Positions 8,359 to 18,270 of a DNA stretch of 64,000 bases are shown one piece after another (the first letter of the stretch is position 1; every line of letters begins with the position of its first letter). This DNA is from Rubrivivax gelatinosus IL144 (GTDB taxonomy: Bacteria; Pseudomonadota; Gammaproteobacteria; Burkholderiales; Burkholderiaceae_C): contig NC_017075.1 in assembly GCF_000284255.1 (NCBI RefSeq), positions 682,001-746,000 of the forward strand, read 5' to 3'. Below the pieces are notes generated by a model that worked only from the letters and a program-made list of their open reading frames with translations, made no database searches and had not been told where the DNA came from. The position numbers and the translations under genes are program-made.

Positions 8359-10032
8359 ATGCGTATCGGCACGAGTCGCCGGGCCTCCGTCGCGGGGCCC
8401 TGGTGTTCCTTCCTCTTCCTGCAGGCCCTGGGCGCGACGCCGGCCCTGGCGGCGCCGCCCGATGCCGGCAGCCTGCTGCAGGACCTTCGCCCGGCTCCCG
8501 CCGCTGCGCGTCCCGGCAACGCGGGCCTTCCCACCATCGCCGAGCCCGCCGCGCGCCAGCGTGACGCCGGACCGGCGATCGCCGTCGGCGCCATCCGCAT
8601 CACCGGCGCCAGCGCGCTGCCTCTGCCGGAACTGCAGGCGCTGGTGGCCGACGCCGCCGGCCGCACGCTGACGCTGGCCGAACTCGACGAGCTCGCACGC
8701 CGCATCACGCGCCGCTACCGCGAAGCCGGCTACCTGCTCGCCCGCGCCTACCTGCCGGCGCAGGAGATCCGCGACGGCGTCGTCGAGATCGCCGTGCTCG
8801 AAGGCCGCCTGGGCGCGCTGAACGTGCACAACCGCAGCGGCCTGGACGACGATCTCGTCGCCGCGCGCCTGGCCGACCTGCGCCCCGGCGAGGCGCTGGC
8901 CGGCCCGCGCCTGGAGCGCGACCTGCTGCTGCTGTCCGACCTGCCCGGCGTCGAGCTGCGTTCGACGCTGCGGCCCGGCGCCTCGGTCGGCACCACCGAC
9001 CTGGACGTGCAGCTCGAGGCCGGCCGGCGCTGGGCCACCGACCTGCTGCTCGACAACCAGGGCAACCGCTACACCGGCGAGTGGCGCGCCGGCGCCAACG
9101 TCTCGGGCGGCAACCTCGCCGGCCTGGGCGATACGCTGGCGCTGCAGACCGTGGTCTCCAGCGGGCTGCGCCACGGCCGCGTGGCCTGGCAGCTGCCGGT
9201 GGGCGCCGCCGGCACGCAGCTGGGCGCCGCCTGGTCGGGCATGCGCTACCGGCTGGGCGACGACTTCTCGCCGCTGGACGCGCACGGCACGGCCGTCATC
9301 GGCAGCGCCTACCTGCTGCACCCGCTGCTGCGCAGCCGCCGCGCCGACCTGGGCCTGCAGGCGATGGTCGAGCACAAGCGGCTGCACGACGATCTGGACG
9401 CTGCCGACACGCGCTCGCGCAAGAGCATCGACCTGCTGACGCTCGGCGCCTCGGGCCAGCGCCAGGACGACTGGCTGGGCGGCGGCCGCTCTCAGGGCAG
9501 CGCCTCGCTGGCCGTCGGCCACCTGGGCCTGGACGCCGCCGCCGAAGCCGGCGACGCCGCCGGGCACCGTACCGCCGGCCGCTTCGTGCGCCTGAACCTC
9601 GCCGCCGCGCGCACGCAGGCGCTGGGCGCCGCCACCAGCCTGCGCGCCGACCTGCGCGCGCAGGCCGCCAACGGCAACCTCGACAGCGCGGAGAAGATGA
9701 GCCTGGGCGGCGCCCAGGCGGTGCGCGCCTACCCGCAGGGCGAAGCTTCGGCCGACGACGCCTGGCTGGCGACGCTGGAGCTGCGCCGGGTGCTCTGGGC
9801 CGGCTGGCAGGCCAGCGTCTTCTACGACCTCGCGCACGGCCGCACCCAGCACGACCCGATCGCCGCCGACGGCGACAACTCGCGCCGCCTGGCCGGTGGC
9901 GGCCTGGGGCTGGCCGGCAGCGTCGGCGACTTCAGCGTCCAGTTCAGCATCGCCTGGCGCGACGGCAGCGCGCCCACGTCCGACACCGACCGCCACCCGC
10001 GCGCCTGGATGCAGGCCGTCCAGCGTTTCTGA
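8359..10032 (+). CDS. Two-partner secretion outer-membrane transporter (ShlB/FhaC family)
   Basis: A 557-residue TpsB protein that exports its TpsA partner across the outer membrane. A Sec signal peptide (ending ALAAPP) is followed by a POTRA-type region (AVGAIRITGASALPLPEL) with the YREAGYLLARAYLP motif usual in these proteins, then a 16-stranded Omp85-like barrel and a C-terminal Phe (VQRF). The ATG at 8359 follows AGGAGA by 8 nt. The stop is 10 bp before the adhesin start, so the pair forms one operon. It is the only candidate exporter for the downstream filamentous protein. Confidence 0.9.
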   Translation: MRIGTSRRASVAGPWCSFLFLQALGATPALAAPPDAGSLLQDLRPAPAAARPGNAGLPTIAEPAARQRDAGPAIAVGAIRITGASALPLPELQALVADAAGRTLTLAELDELARRITRRYREAGYLLARAYLPAQEIRDGVVEIAVLEGRLGALNVHNRSGLDDDLVAARLADLRPGEALAGPRLERDLLLLSDLPGVELRSTLRPGASVGTTDLDVQLEAGRRWATDLLLDNQGNRYTGEWRAGANVSGGNLAGLGDTLALQTVVSSGLRHGRVAWQLPVGAAGTQLGAAWSGMRYRLGDDFSPLDAHGTAVIGSAYLLHPLLRSRRADLGLQAMVEHKRLHDDLDAADTRSRKSIDLLTLGASGQRQDDWLGGGRSQGSASLAVGHLGLDAAAEAGDAAGHRTAGRFVRLNLAAARTQALGAATSLRADLRAQAANGNLDSAEKMSLGGAQAVRAYPQGEASADDAWLATLELRRVLWAGWQASVFYDLAHGRTQHDPIAADGDNSRRLAGGGLGLAGSVGDFSVQFSIAWRDGSAPTSDTDRHPRAWMQAVQRF

Positions 10033-10042
10033 GGAGATCCGC

Positions 10043-13000
10043 ATGAACCGTTGCCACGCCACGCGCTACAACGAATCGCTCGGCGCCTGGGTCGCCGTCT
10101 CGGAGAAGACGCGCGGCTGCGCCGGGCGCGCCACGGCGCGCACGCGGCGCCGCGCCGTCGCCGCGGCCGCCGCCGCGGCCCTGGCCGCCCCGGCTTTCGC
10201 GCTCGACGCCGGCACCTTGCCCACCGGTGGCCGCATCAGCGCTGGCGCCGGCAGCATCGGCACCGGCGGCAGCACGCTGACGGTCCAGCAGTCCGGTGGC
10301 AAGCTCGCCATCGACTGGCAGAGCTTCAGCATCGGCTCGGACGCGACGGTGCGCTTCGTGCAGCCCGACCGCTCGTCGGTCGCGCTGAACCGCGTGCTCG
10401 GCTCCGACCCGACCCAGGTCTACGGCCGCCTCGACGCCAACGGCCAGGTCTTCCTGCTCAACCCCAACGGCGTGCTGTTCGCCAAGAGCGCGCAGGTGCA
10501 GGTGGGCGGGCTGGTGGCGACGACGCTGTCGCTCGCCGACGACGACTTCCTCGCCGGGCGCTACCGCTTCGCCGGCAGCGCCGGCAGCGTCGTCAACGAA
10601 GGCAGCCTGGGCGCCGCCAGCGGCGGCTACGTCGCGCTGCTCGGCGGGCAGGTGTCCAACCGCGGCACGATCAGCGCCCGCCTGGGCACGGTGGCGCTGG
10701 CCGCCGGCCGCGACATCACGCTGGACTTCGCCGGCGACGGGCTGATCGGCGTCGTCGTCAACCAGGGCACGCTGCAGGCGCTGGCCGAGAACCGCCAGCT
10801 GATCGAAGCCGACGGCGGCACCGTGCTGATGACCGCCAAGACCGCCGACCGCCTGGTGCAGTCGGTGGTCAACAACGACGGCGTCATCGAGGCCCGCACC
10901 GTCGACGGCTCGTCCGGCACGATCAAGCTGATCGCCGACATGGACGGCGGCGTCGTCGCCGCCGGCGGCCGGCTGGACGCCTCGGCGCCCGACGGCGGCA
11001 ACGGCGGCTTCATCGATACCAGCGCCGCGCAGGTGCTGCTGGCCGAGGGCCTGCAGGTGTCGACGCTCGCCGCCTCCGGCCGCACCGGCACCTGGCTGAT
11101 CGATCCCTACGACATCACGATCTCGGCGTCGGGCAGCAATTCGGTGTCGGTCTCCGTCTCGGGCAACCCCTGGACCGTCTCGCCGACGGCCTCGGGCGCC
11201 AACATCAACAACAGCACGCTGAGCGCCTACCTGTCGTCCAGCAACGTCGCCCTGTCGACGGTGGGCGCCGGCAGCGACGCGGGCAACATCACCGTCAACG
11301 CGCCGGTCAGCTGGTCGGCCGCGACGACGCTGACGCTCAACGCCGACAGCAGCACCGGCGGTGTCTTCGTCAACGCCGCGATCAACGGCAGCAATGCCGG
11401 CAGCGGCCTGGTGCTGAACGCCGGCTCCGGCGGCGTGTCGCAAAGCAGCGGCGGCACCATCCGGGCGGGCACGCTGGCCGTCACCGCGGCCAGCGGCGGC
11501 TCGGTCGACCTCACGCACGCCGTCAACCAGGTGACGACGCTGGCCGCCTCCAGCGCCGCGGGCGACTTCGCCTTCGTCGGCTCCACGGCGCTGAACGTCA
11601 CCGGCGCCGTGTCCAGCGGTGGCGACCTACGTCTGGCCACCACCTCCGGCAACCTACGCATCGGCGCCGCGCTCGACGGCGGGTCGAGCTCGTCGCTGTC
11701 GCTGCAGGCCGGCGCCGACCTCGTGCTCGCGCACGCGCTCGCCTGGGACGGCGACGCCGTCGTGCTGGACTTCGGCGGCAGCTTCGATCTGGCCCAGGGC
11801 GCGCGCCTGACACTGCCGCAGCGCAGCGCGACGCTGGCGGTCAACGGCACCGGCTACACCCTGGTGCACGACGTCGCCGAGCTGCAGGCCCTGGGCGCGG
11901 ACACGCACTACGCGCTGGCCGAGGACATCGACGCCTCGGCCACCGCGGCCTGGAACGGCGGCGCCGGCTTCGTGCCGCTGGCCAGCTTCAGCGGCGACCT
12001 GCTCGGTCTCGGCCACGCCGTCGACCGCCTGACGATCCAGCGCCCGGGGACCGACTCGGTCGGGCTGTTCAGCCGGCTCGACGGCACGGCGAGCGACCTG
12101 ACCCTGTCCAACGTGCGCATCGGCGGCCGCAGCCAGGTCGGTGCCGTCGCCGGCGAGCTGCATGGCTCGCTGCTGGGCGTCAACGTCACCGGCGAGCTGA
12201 GCGGCACCGGCAACACGGTCGGCGGCGTGGCCGGCAGCGCCGACGGCGCGACGCTGCAGCAGGTCGCGTCCACCGCCGGCGTGCAGGGCAGCACGGCCGT
12301 CGGCGGCCTGGTCGGCCGTGCCACGGGCACCGGCGTCAGCGACGCCTACGCCACCGGGGCCGTGCAGGCCGACGCCGGCAGCGCCGGCGGGCTGATCGGC
12401 GAGGTTACCGGCAGCAGCACGCTGACACGCGTCTACGCCAGTGGCCGCGTGCAGGGCAGCGCGGCCGGCGGGCTGGTGGGCACCGGCGCCGCCGACACGA
12501 CGGCCGCCAACGCCTATTGGGACTCGGGCTCGACCGCCCAGTCCGCGAGCGGCGGTGATGCCGCGGTGAGCGGCGCCAGCGACATCCAGGCCCAGCACTA
12601 CACTCAGGCCAGCTACGCCGGCTTCGACTTCACGAACACCTGGGTGATGCTGGCCGGCCAGACGCGGCCGATGCTGCGCAGCGAATACTCGACGGCGATC
12701 TTCACGCCGCACGCGCTGCAGCTGATGGTGCTGGACCGGTCGGCCAGCTACAGCCTCGGCACCGACCTGGACCTGAGCGCCACGCTGGGCGGCGGTGATG
12801 TCTGGGGCGCCTCGGGCTTCGTGCCGGTGGGCAGTTCCGGCGGCACGTTCAGCGGTCGCTTCGACGGCCAGGGGCACCGGATCAGCGGCCTGAACATCGA
12901 GCGCGCCGGCACCAACTACGTCGGCCTGTTCGGCTACACGCAGGGCGCGACGATCGCCGACGTGCATCTGGTCGGCGGCAGCGTCACCGGCAACGACGAC

Positions 13001-15838
13001 GTCGGCGCGCTCGTCGGCTACATGTCCGGCGGCACGCTGACGGGCGCGTCGGCGCAGACCGACGTCGACGCCCGGAGCACCGGCGAGAGCAACGTCGGCG
13101 GCCTGGTCGGCGCCAACGACGGCGGCGCGATCACCGCGTCCTGGGCCGGTGGCGACGTCACCGGCGCCGGCTACCAGGCCGGCGGCCTGGTCGGCTACAA
13201 CTTCAACGGCGGCAGCATCAGCCGTTCCTACGCCACCGGCGACGTCACCGGCACCGGCACGCTCAGCGGCATGGGCTACGTCGGCGGCCTCGTCGGGGCC
13301 AACGGCTACTTCGGCGACGGCGGCAGCATCAGCGGCTCCTACGCCACCGGCACCGTCACCGGCAGTGCCGGCCCGGTCGGCGGCTTCGTCGGCCACAACG
13401 AAGGCAGCATCACCGACTCGTATGCCACCGGCAACGTCGTCGGCCTGGGCTCGGCCAGCAACATCGGCGGCTTCGTCGGCGTCAACTTCGCCAACGGCAC
13501 GATCACCGGCGCGTACTCGACCGGGCAGGTCAGCGGCACGACCAACGTCGGCGGTTTCGCCGGCTACAACAACAACACCGCCTCGGCGATCTCCAACGCC
13601 TACTGGGACACCCAGACCAGCGGCCGCGCCATTGGCATCGCCGGCGGCACGGGCGGCGCCACCGGGCGCACGACGGCGCAGCTGCGGGCCGGCCTGCCCA
13701 GCGGCTTCTCGAGCACCGACTGGCGCATCTACCAGGGCTACACCTATCCGCTGCTGCGCAGCTTCCTGACGCCCCTGACCGTCACCGCGAACAGCGGCAC
13801 CCGAACCTACGACGGCACGACCACCGGCCTGGGCCTGAGTTATTCGACGGCCGTCGACAGCAGCCTGTTGCTGGGCCCGACCACCGGCACCCTCGTCAGC
13901 AAGAACGCCGGTACCCGCAGCGCGACGGCGGCCGGGCTCTACTCCGGCCAGCAGGGTTACGACATCACCGCCGTCGACGGCACCGTGATCGTGACCCAGG
14001 CCGCCGCCACCGTCACCGCCGACAGCGGCCGCGTGACCTACGACGGCAGCACGCAGAGCATCAGCGGCTTCAGCGCCACCGGCCTGGTCGGCAGCGACAC
14101 CGCGGCGTCGCTGACCGGCGTCAGCGTCAGCGGCTCCGGCCGCAACGCCGGCACCTACACGACGCATGCGAGCGGCAGCGACGGCAACTACACGCTCAGC
14201 TTCGTCGATGGCACGCTGACGATCGACAAGGCGGCGGCCACCGTCACCGCCGACAGCGCCCGCGTGACCTACAACGGCGGCACGCAGGGCGTGACCGGCT
14301 TCGGCGTCAGCGGGCTGGTCGGCAGCGACACCGCGGCGTCGCTGACCGGCGTGAGCGTCAGCGGCTCCGGCCGCAACGCCGGCACCTACACGACGCATGC
14401 CAGCGGCAGCGACGGCAACTACACGCTCAGCTTCGTCGACGGCACGCTGACGATCGACAAGGCGGCGGCCACCGTCACCGCGGACAGCGCCCGCGTGACC
14501 TACAACGGCGGCACGCAGAGCGTGACCGGCTTCGGCGTCAGCGGGCTGGTCGGCAGCGACACCGCGGCGTCGCTGACCGGCGTGAGTGTCAGCGGCTCCG
14601 GCCGCAACGCCGGCACCTACACGACGCATGCCAGCGGCAGCGACGGCAACTACACGCTCAGCTTCGTCGACGGCACGCTGACCATCGACAAGGCGGCGGC
14701 CACCGTCACCGCGGACAGCGGCCGTGTGACCTACAACGGCAGCACGCAGAGCATCAGCGGCTTCAGCGCCACCGGCCTGGTCGGCAGCGACACCGCGGCG
14801 TCGCTGACCGGCGTGAGCGTCAGCGGCTCCGGCCGCAACGCCGGCACCTATGCGACGCATGCCAGCGGCAGCGACGGCAACTACACGCTCAGCTTCGTCG
14901 ACGGCACGCTGACCATCGACAAGGCGGCTGCCACCGTCACCGCCGACAGCGGCCGCGTGACCTACAACGGCGGCACGCAGAGCGTCAGCGGCTTCAGCGC
15001 CACCGGCCTGGTCGGCGGCGAGACGGCCGCAGTGCTGACCGGCGTCAGCGCCGGCGGCTCCGGCCGCAACGCCGGCACCTATGCGACGCATGCCAGCGGC
15101 AGCGATGGCAACTACACGCTCAGCTTCGTCGACGGCACGCTGACCATCGACAAGGCGGCTGCCACCGTCACCGCCGACAGCGGCCGCGTGACCTACAACG
15201 GCGGCACGCAGAGCGTCAGCGGCTTCAGCGCCACCGGCCTGGTCGGCGGCGAGACGGCCGCGGTGCTGACCGGCGTCAGCGCCGGCGGCTCCGGCCGCAA
15301 CGCGGGCACCTACACGACGCACGCCAGCGGCAGCGACGGCAACTACGACCTGAGCTTCGTCGACGGCACGCTGACCATCGACAAGGCGGCCCTCACCGTG
15401 ACCGCGCTCGACGCCAGCAAGGCCGCCGACCTCGTCGCCTACCGCGGCGGCAACGGCGTCTCGTACACCGGCTTCGTCGGCGGCGAGGGCGCCGACGTCC
15501 TGGGCGGCACGCTGAGCTACGGCGGCAGCTCGCAGGGCGCGCTGCAGCCGGGCGTCTACACGATCAGCCCGGGCGGTCTGAGCGCCGCCAACTACACGCT
15601 GCGCTACGTCGACGGCACGCTGACGATCACCGCGGCGCCTCGGCCGGTGACGCCGGCCGACGCCGGTCTCGGCCCGGCCTACGCCGCCGTCCTGGCCTGG
15701 CTGCCCGACGGCGCGGCCCGCGTCGATGCGCAGGCCGAACGCGGCGCGGCGCCGGTCGAGGTGGTCGATGGCGGCATCCGCCTGCCGCCTGGCCTGGCCG
15801 GGTGCGACGCCGCCGGCGACTGCCGGCCCGCGGACTGA
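10043..15838 (+). CDS. Two-partner secretion adhesin, filamentous hemagglutinin type with GLUG and MBG repeats
   Basis: A 1931-residue secreted TpsA protein. The long signal peptide has an ESPR-type extension (GAWVAVSEKTRG) before the hydrophobic core ending AAPAFA. The TPS/haemagglutination activity domain (about residues 55-180) carries the NPNG motif in FLLNPNGVLF. Two blocks of GLUG-type motifs follow (encoded about 11880-12540 and 12760-13640). Then come six near-identical 77-residue MBG-type domains (14006-15391) and one diverged copy. The C-terminal tail of about 60 residues is probably the last part exported. It is coupled to the tpsB-like gene (10-bp gap, GAGGAG Shine-Dalgarno). Its ligand is unknown; adhesion or biofilm is the family's usual role. 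Confidence 0.9.
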   Translation: MNRCHATRYNESLGAWVAVSEKTRGCAGRATARTRRRAVAAAAAAALAAPAFALDAGTLPTGGRISAGAGSIGTGGSTLTVQQSGGKLAIDWQSFSIGSDATVRFVQPDRSSVALNRVLGSDPTQVYGRLDANGQVFLLNPNGVLFAKSAQVQVGGLVATTLSLADDDFLAGRYRFAGSAGSVVNEGSLGAASGGYVALLGGQVSNRGTISARLGTVALAAGRDITLDFAGDGLIGVVVNQGTLQALAENRQLIEADGGTVLMTAKTADRLVQSVVNNDGVIEARTVDGSSGTIKLIADMDGGVVAAGGRLDASAPDGGNGGFIDTSAAQVLLAEGLQVSTLAASGRTGTWLIDPYDITISASGSNSVSVSVSGNPWTVSPTASGANINNSTLSAYLSSSNVALSTVGAGSDAGNITVNAPVSWSAATTLTLNADSSTGGVFVNAAINGSNAGSGLVLNAGSGGVSQSSGGTIRAGTLAVTAASGGSVDLTHAVNQVTTLAASSAAGDFAFVGSTALNVTGAVSSGGDLRLATTSGNLRIGAALDGGSSSSLSLQAGADLVLAHALAWDGDAVVLDFGGSFDLAQGARLTLPQRSATLAVNGTGYTLVHDVAELQALGADTHYALAEDIDASATAAWNGGAGFVPLASFSGDLLGLGHAVDRLTIQRPGTDSVGLFSRLDGTASDLTLSNVRIGGRSQVGAVAGELHGSLLGVNVTGELSGTGNTVGGVAGSADGATLQQVASTAGVQGSTAVGGLVGRATGTGVSDAYATGAVQADAGSAGGLIGEVTGSSTLTRVYASGRVQGSAAGGLVGTGAADTTAANAYWDSGSTAQSASGGDAAVSGASDIQAQHYTQASYAGFDFTNTWVMLAGQTRPMLRSEYSTAIFTPHALQLMVLDRSASYSLGTDLDLSATLGGGDVWGASGFVPVGSSGGTFSGRFDGQGHRISGLNIERAGTNYVGLFGYTQGATIADVHLVGGSVTGNDDVGALVGYMSGGTLTGASAQTDVDARSTGESNVGGLVGANDGGAITASWAGGDVTGAGYQAGGLVGYNFNGGSISRSYATGDVTGTGTLSGMGYVGGLVGANGYFGDGGSISGSYATGTVTGSAGPVGGFVGHNEGSITDSYATGNVVGLGSASNIGGFVGVNFANGTITGAYSTGQVSGTTNVGGFAGYNNNTASAISNAYWDTQTSGRAIGIAGGTGGATGRTTAQLRAGLPSGFSSTDWRIYQGYTYPLLRSFLTPLTVTANSGTRTYDGTTTGLGLSYSTAVDSSLLLGPTTGTLVSKNAGTRSATAAGLYSGQQGYDITAVDGTVIVTQAAATVTADSGRVTYDGSTQSISGFSATGLVGSDTAASLTGVSVSGSGRNAGTYTTHASGSDGNYTLSFVDGTLTIDKAAATVTADSARVTYNGGTQGVTGFGVSGLVGSDTAASLTGVSVSGSGRNAGTYTTHASGSDGNYTLSFVDGTLTIDKAAATVTADSARVTYNGGTQSVTGFGVSGLVGSDTAASLTGVSVSGSGRNAGTYTTHASGSDGNYTLSFVDGTLTIDKAAATVTADSGRVTYNGSTQSISGFSATGLVGSDTAASLTGVSVSGSGRNAGTYATHASGSDGNYTLSFVDGTLTIDKAAATVTADSGRVTYNGGTQSVSGFSATGLVGGETAAVLTGVSAGGSGRNAGTYATHASGSDGNYTLSFVDGTLTIDKAAATVTADSGRVTYNGGTQSVSGFSATGLVGGETAAVLTGVSAGGSGRNAGTYTTHASGSDGNYDLSFVDGTLTIDKAALTVTALDASKAADLVAYRGGNGVSYTGFVGGEGADVLGGTLSYGGSSQGALQPGVYTISPGGLSAANYTLRYVDGTLTITAAPRPVTPADAGLGPAYAAVLAWLPDGAARVDAQAERGAAPVEVVDGGIRLPPGLAGCDAAGDCRPAD
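14006..15391 (+). repeat. Six tandem 231-bp repeats inside the adhesin gene
   Basis: The period is exactly 231 bp (77 codons), with units starting at 14006, 14237, 14468, 14699, 14930 and 15161; a diverged seventh unit starts near 15392. Units 2 and 3 differ at only a few bases, and units 5 and 6 are also nearly identical to each other, which suggests recent duplication or gene conversion. Each unit encodes one MBG-type domain ending in GTLTIDKA. Confidence 0.9.
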
Positions 15839-16016
15839 CGACTCCGGGCGGCGCCCGCCGGTTCGGCCCGCGGGCCCGCCCGGCGGGTTCAACCGTGCAC
15901 CCGCGGCCCCGATCGGCGGCGCGAAACCCGTACTAATCCCGCGGCGAAACCTGCGCTGCTGGGCAGAATCGGCCGTCCCCCGTCGCGACCACGTCGCCTT
16001 CTGCGAGGTTCCCCGC

Positions 16017-18248
16017 ATGCGATGGCTTCGACAAGCGTCCTGGCTGCCGGGCACGATCCGCGGCCGGCTGCAACTGCTGGTGGTGGCCTGCGTCGTGCCG
16101 GGCTGGCTGCTGGCATTGGCCACCGCGTTCACCCACTACCAGCGTGCACACGACGCGATGGTGCGCGAGGCCGCGGCCTCGGCCACGCGGCTGGTGCGGG
16201 CGCTGGAGTCGGAGATCGACAAACACGCCGTGGCGCTGCAGATGCTCGCCACCTCGCCCTACCTGGACAGCGGCGACCTGCGCCGCTTCTACGACCAGGC
16301 GCTGCTGGCGCGCGATCAGACCGACGCGCTGACCATCGTGCTCTTCGACGCCGAGGAGAACCAGCTGCTCAACCTGCTGGTGCCCTACGGCGGCCGGCTG
16401 CCGGCGCGCCGGCCGCTGGACATGTTCCCGCCGCCGGCCGACGACGGCCGCGCGCAGGTGTCGGACCTGTTCCTCGGCGCCGTCACCGGCGTGCGGCGCG
16501 TGTCGGTGCGGGTGCCGGTGCAGCGCGACGGCCAGCGCCGCTACTGGCTGGTGATGGTGCTGTCGGTCGAGACGCTGGCCGACTTCCTGCGGCGCCAGGG
16601 GCTGCCGCCGCAGTGGATCTCCAGCGTCGTCGACCGCCAGGGCATCACCGCGGCGCGCACCCACAACGCCGAGCGTTTCGTCGGCACGCCGCTGGTGGCC
16701 GAGCTGCGCCAGCGCGTGATGACGCAAGACAGCAGCAGCGTCTTCGTCACCTCGCGCGACGGCATCGAGGTGCTGGCCAGCCACGCCCGCTCCCGGCGCT
16801 ACCAGTGGTCGGTGACGATCGGCGCGCCGCGCGCCGCGCTCACCGTCGAGCTGCGGCAGAGCGTCGCCGTCTTCACCGCGGTGGCGGCGGCGCTGCTGGC
16901 CGCCGGGCTGGCGCTGGCCGCCTTGCTGGGGCGCAGCATCGCCGGCCCGATCCTGGCGCTGACCGGCCCGGCGCGGCAGATCGGCGCCGGCCGGCGCGTG
17001 CAGATCCCGCGGCCGGACATGCTGGAAGCGCGCGAGCTGGCCGACGCGCTGGCCAGCACCCAGGGCCTGCTCGACGAGCGCGAGCAGGCACGCGACCGCG
17101 CCGAGGCCGCCCTGCGCCGCAGCGAGGCCGACCTGCGCCTGGCCATCGAAGCCAGCCGCATGGGCACCTGGGACCTGGACCTGAACACCGGCGAGCTGCA
17201 CCACTCGCTGCAGCACGACCGCTGCTTCGGCCACGACACCCCGATCGCCGACTGGTCGCTCGAGGCCTTGCGCGCCGTGCTGCACCCCGACGACCGCGAG
17301 CGCGTCTTCGCGGCCTCCGAAGCCGCCGCGCGCCACGGCCAGCCGCTGAGCCACGAGTTCCGCGTCCTCTGGCCCGACGGCAGCGAGCACTGGGTGGCCT
17401 CGCACAGCCTGGTGCTGCGCGACGAGTTCGGCCGCCCGCAGCGTGTGATCGGCCTGGTGGCCGACATCACCGAGCGCAAGCAGGGCGAGGCGCTGCGCCT
17501 GCGCAGCGTCGAGCTGGAGGCGCAGAACCGCGAGATCCAGGCCGCCAGCCGGCGCAAGCAGGAGTTCCTGGCCACCGTCTCGCACGAGCTGCGCACGCCG
17601 CTCAACGGCGTGATCGGCTTCGCCAACCTGCTGCTGCAGGGGCTGGTGCCGCCGGGCTCGCCGCGGCACCGGCAGTACCTGGAGCACATCGCACGCGGCG
17701 GCCAGCACCTGCTGCAGGTGGTCAACGACCTGCTGGACCTGTCGCGCATCGAAGCCGGCCGGCTGGAGTTCGCCGCCGCGGCGGTGGACCTGCCGGCGCT
17801 GGTGGACGAGGCGCTGGCCCTGGTGCGCGCCCAGGCCGAGGCCAAGCGCATCGAGCTGCACACCGAGCTGCAGCCGCTGCCCGACCTGTGGCTGGACCCG
17901 CTGCGCCTGAAGCAGGTGCTGCTGAACTTCGTCTCCAACGCCGTGAAGTTCACGCCCGAGGGCGGGCGCATCGACGTGCGCGCGCGGGCGCTGGACGCCG
18001 GGCGCTGGCGGCTGGAGGTGCAGGACACCGGCGTCGGCATCGACGAGCAGGACCAGCTGCGGCTCTTCGGCCGCTACGAGCAGGCCGCCGGCGCCGGCGA
18101 ACGCGACAAGGGCACCGGCCTGGGCCTGGACGTGACGCGGCAGCTGGTGGAGCTGCAGGGCGGCCGCATCGGCGTGCACAGCGCGCCCGGCCAGGGCAGC
18201 GTCTTCTGGGCCGAGCTGCCGATGCGCAGCGAGACGGCGCGCGCCTGA
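16017..18248 (+). CDS. Membrane-bound PAS sensor histidine kinase (orphan)
   Basis: A 743-residue inner-membrane kinase. There is a transmembrane segment near residues 17-38, a periplasmic sensor of about 240 residues, a second membrane segment near 284-305, and HAMP (about 305-357). A PAS domain (about 375-485, with GTWDLDLNTGE) follows, then HisKA with phospho-acceptor His523 in SHELRTPLNG, and HATPase_c with N-box NFVSNAVKF and G-boxes DTGVGI and GTGLGL. No receiver domain is fused and no response regulator lies next to it, so its partner is elsewhere. The ligand is unknown. The ATG at 16017 directly precedes the basic N-terminal stretch before TM1. Confidence 0.88.
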   Translation: MRWLRQASWLPGTIRGRLQLLVVACVVPGWLLALATAFTHYQRAHDAMVREAAASATRLVRALESEIDKHAVALQMLATSPYLDSGDLRRFYDQALLARDQTDALTIVLFDAEENQLLNLLVPYGGRLPARRPLDMFPPPADDGRAQVSDLFLGAVTGVRRVSVRVPVQRDGQRRYWLVMVLSVETLADFLRRQGLPPQWISSVVDRQGITAARTHNAERFVGTPLVAELRQRVMTQDSSSVFVTSRDGIEVLASHARSRRYQWSVTIGAPRAALTVELRQSVAVFTAVAAALLAAGLALAALLGRSIAGPILALTGPARQIGAGRRVQIPRPDMLEARELADALASTQGLLDEREQARDRAEAALRRSEADLRLAIEASRMGTWDLDLNTGELHHSLQHDRCFGHDTPIADWSLEALRAVLHPDDRERVFAASEAAARHGQPLSHEFRVLWPDGSEHWVASHSLVLRDEFGRPQRVIGLVADITERKQGEALRLRSVELEAQNREIQAASRRKQEFLATVSHELRTPLNGVIGFANLLLQGLVPPGSPRHRQYLEHIARGGQHLLQVVNDLLDLSRIEAGRLEFAAAAVDLPALVDEALALVRAQAEAKRIELHTELQPLPDLWLDPLRLKQVLLNFVSNAVKFTPEGGRIDVRARALDAGRWRLEVQDTGVGIDEQDQLRLFGRYEQAAGAGERDKGTGLGLDVTRQLVELQGGRIGVHSAPGQGSVFWAELPMRSETARA

Positions 18249-18270
18249 GGCCGCGCCGCCCGCCCGCGCT

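Noticed and set aside
11654-16132. A 1492-codon open frame on the minus strand opposite the adhesin gene
   Set aside because: It mirrors the repetitive high-GC adhesin gene, has no family features and no start site; the plus-strand protein has clear domains.
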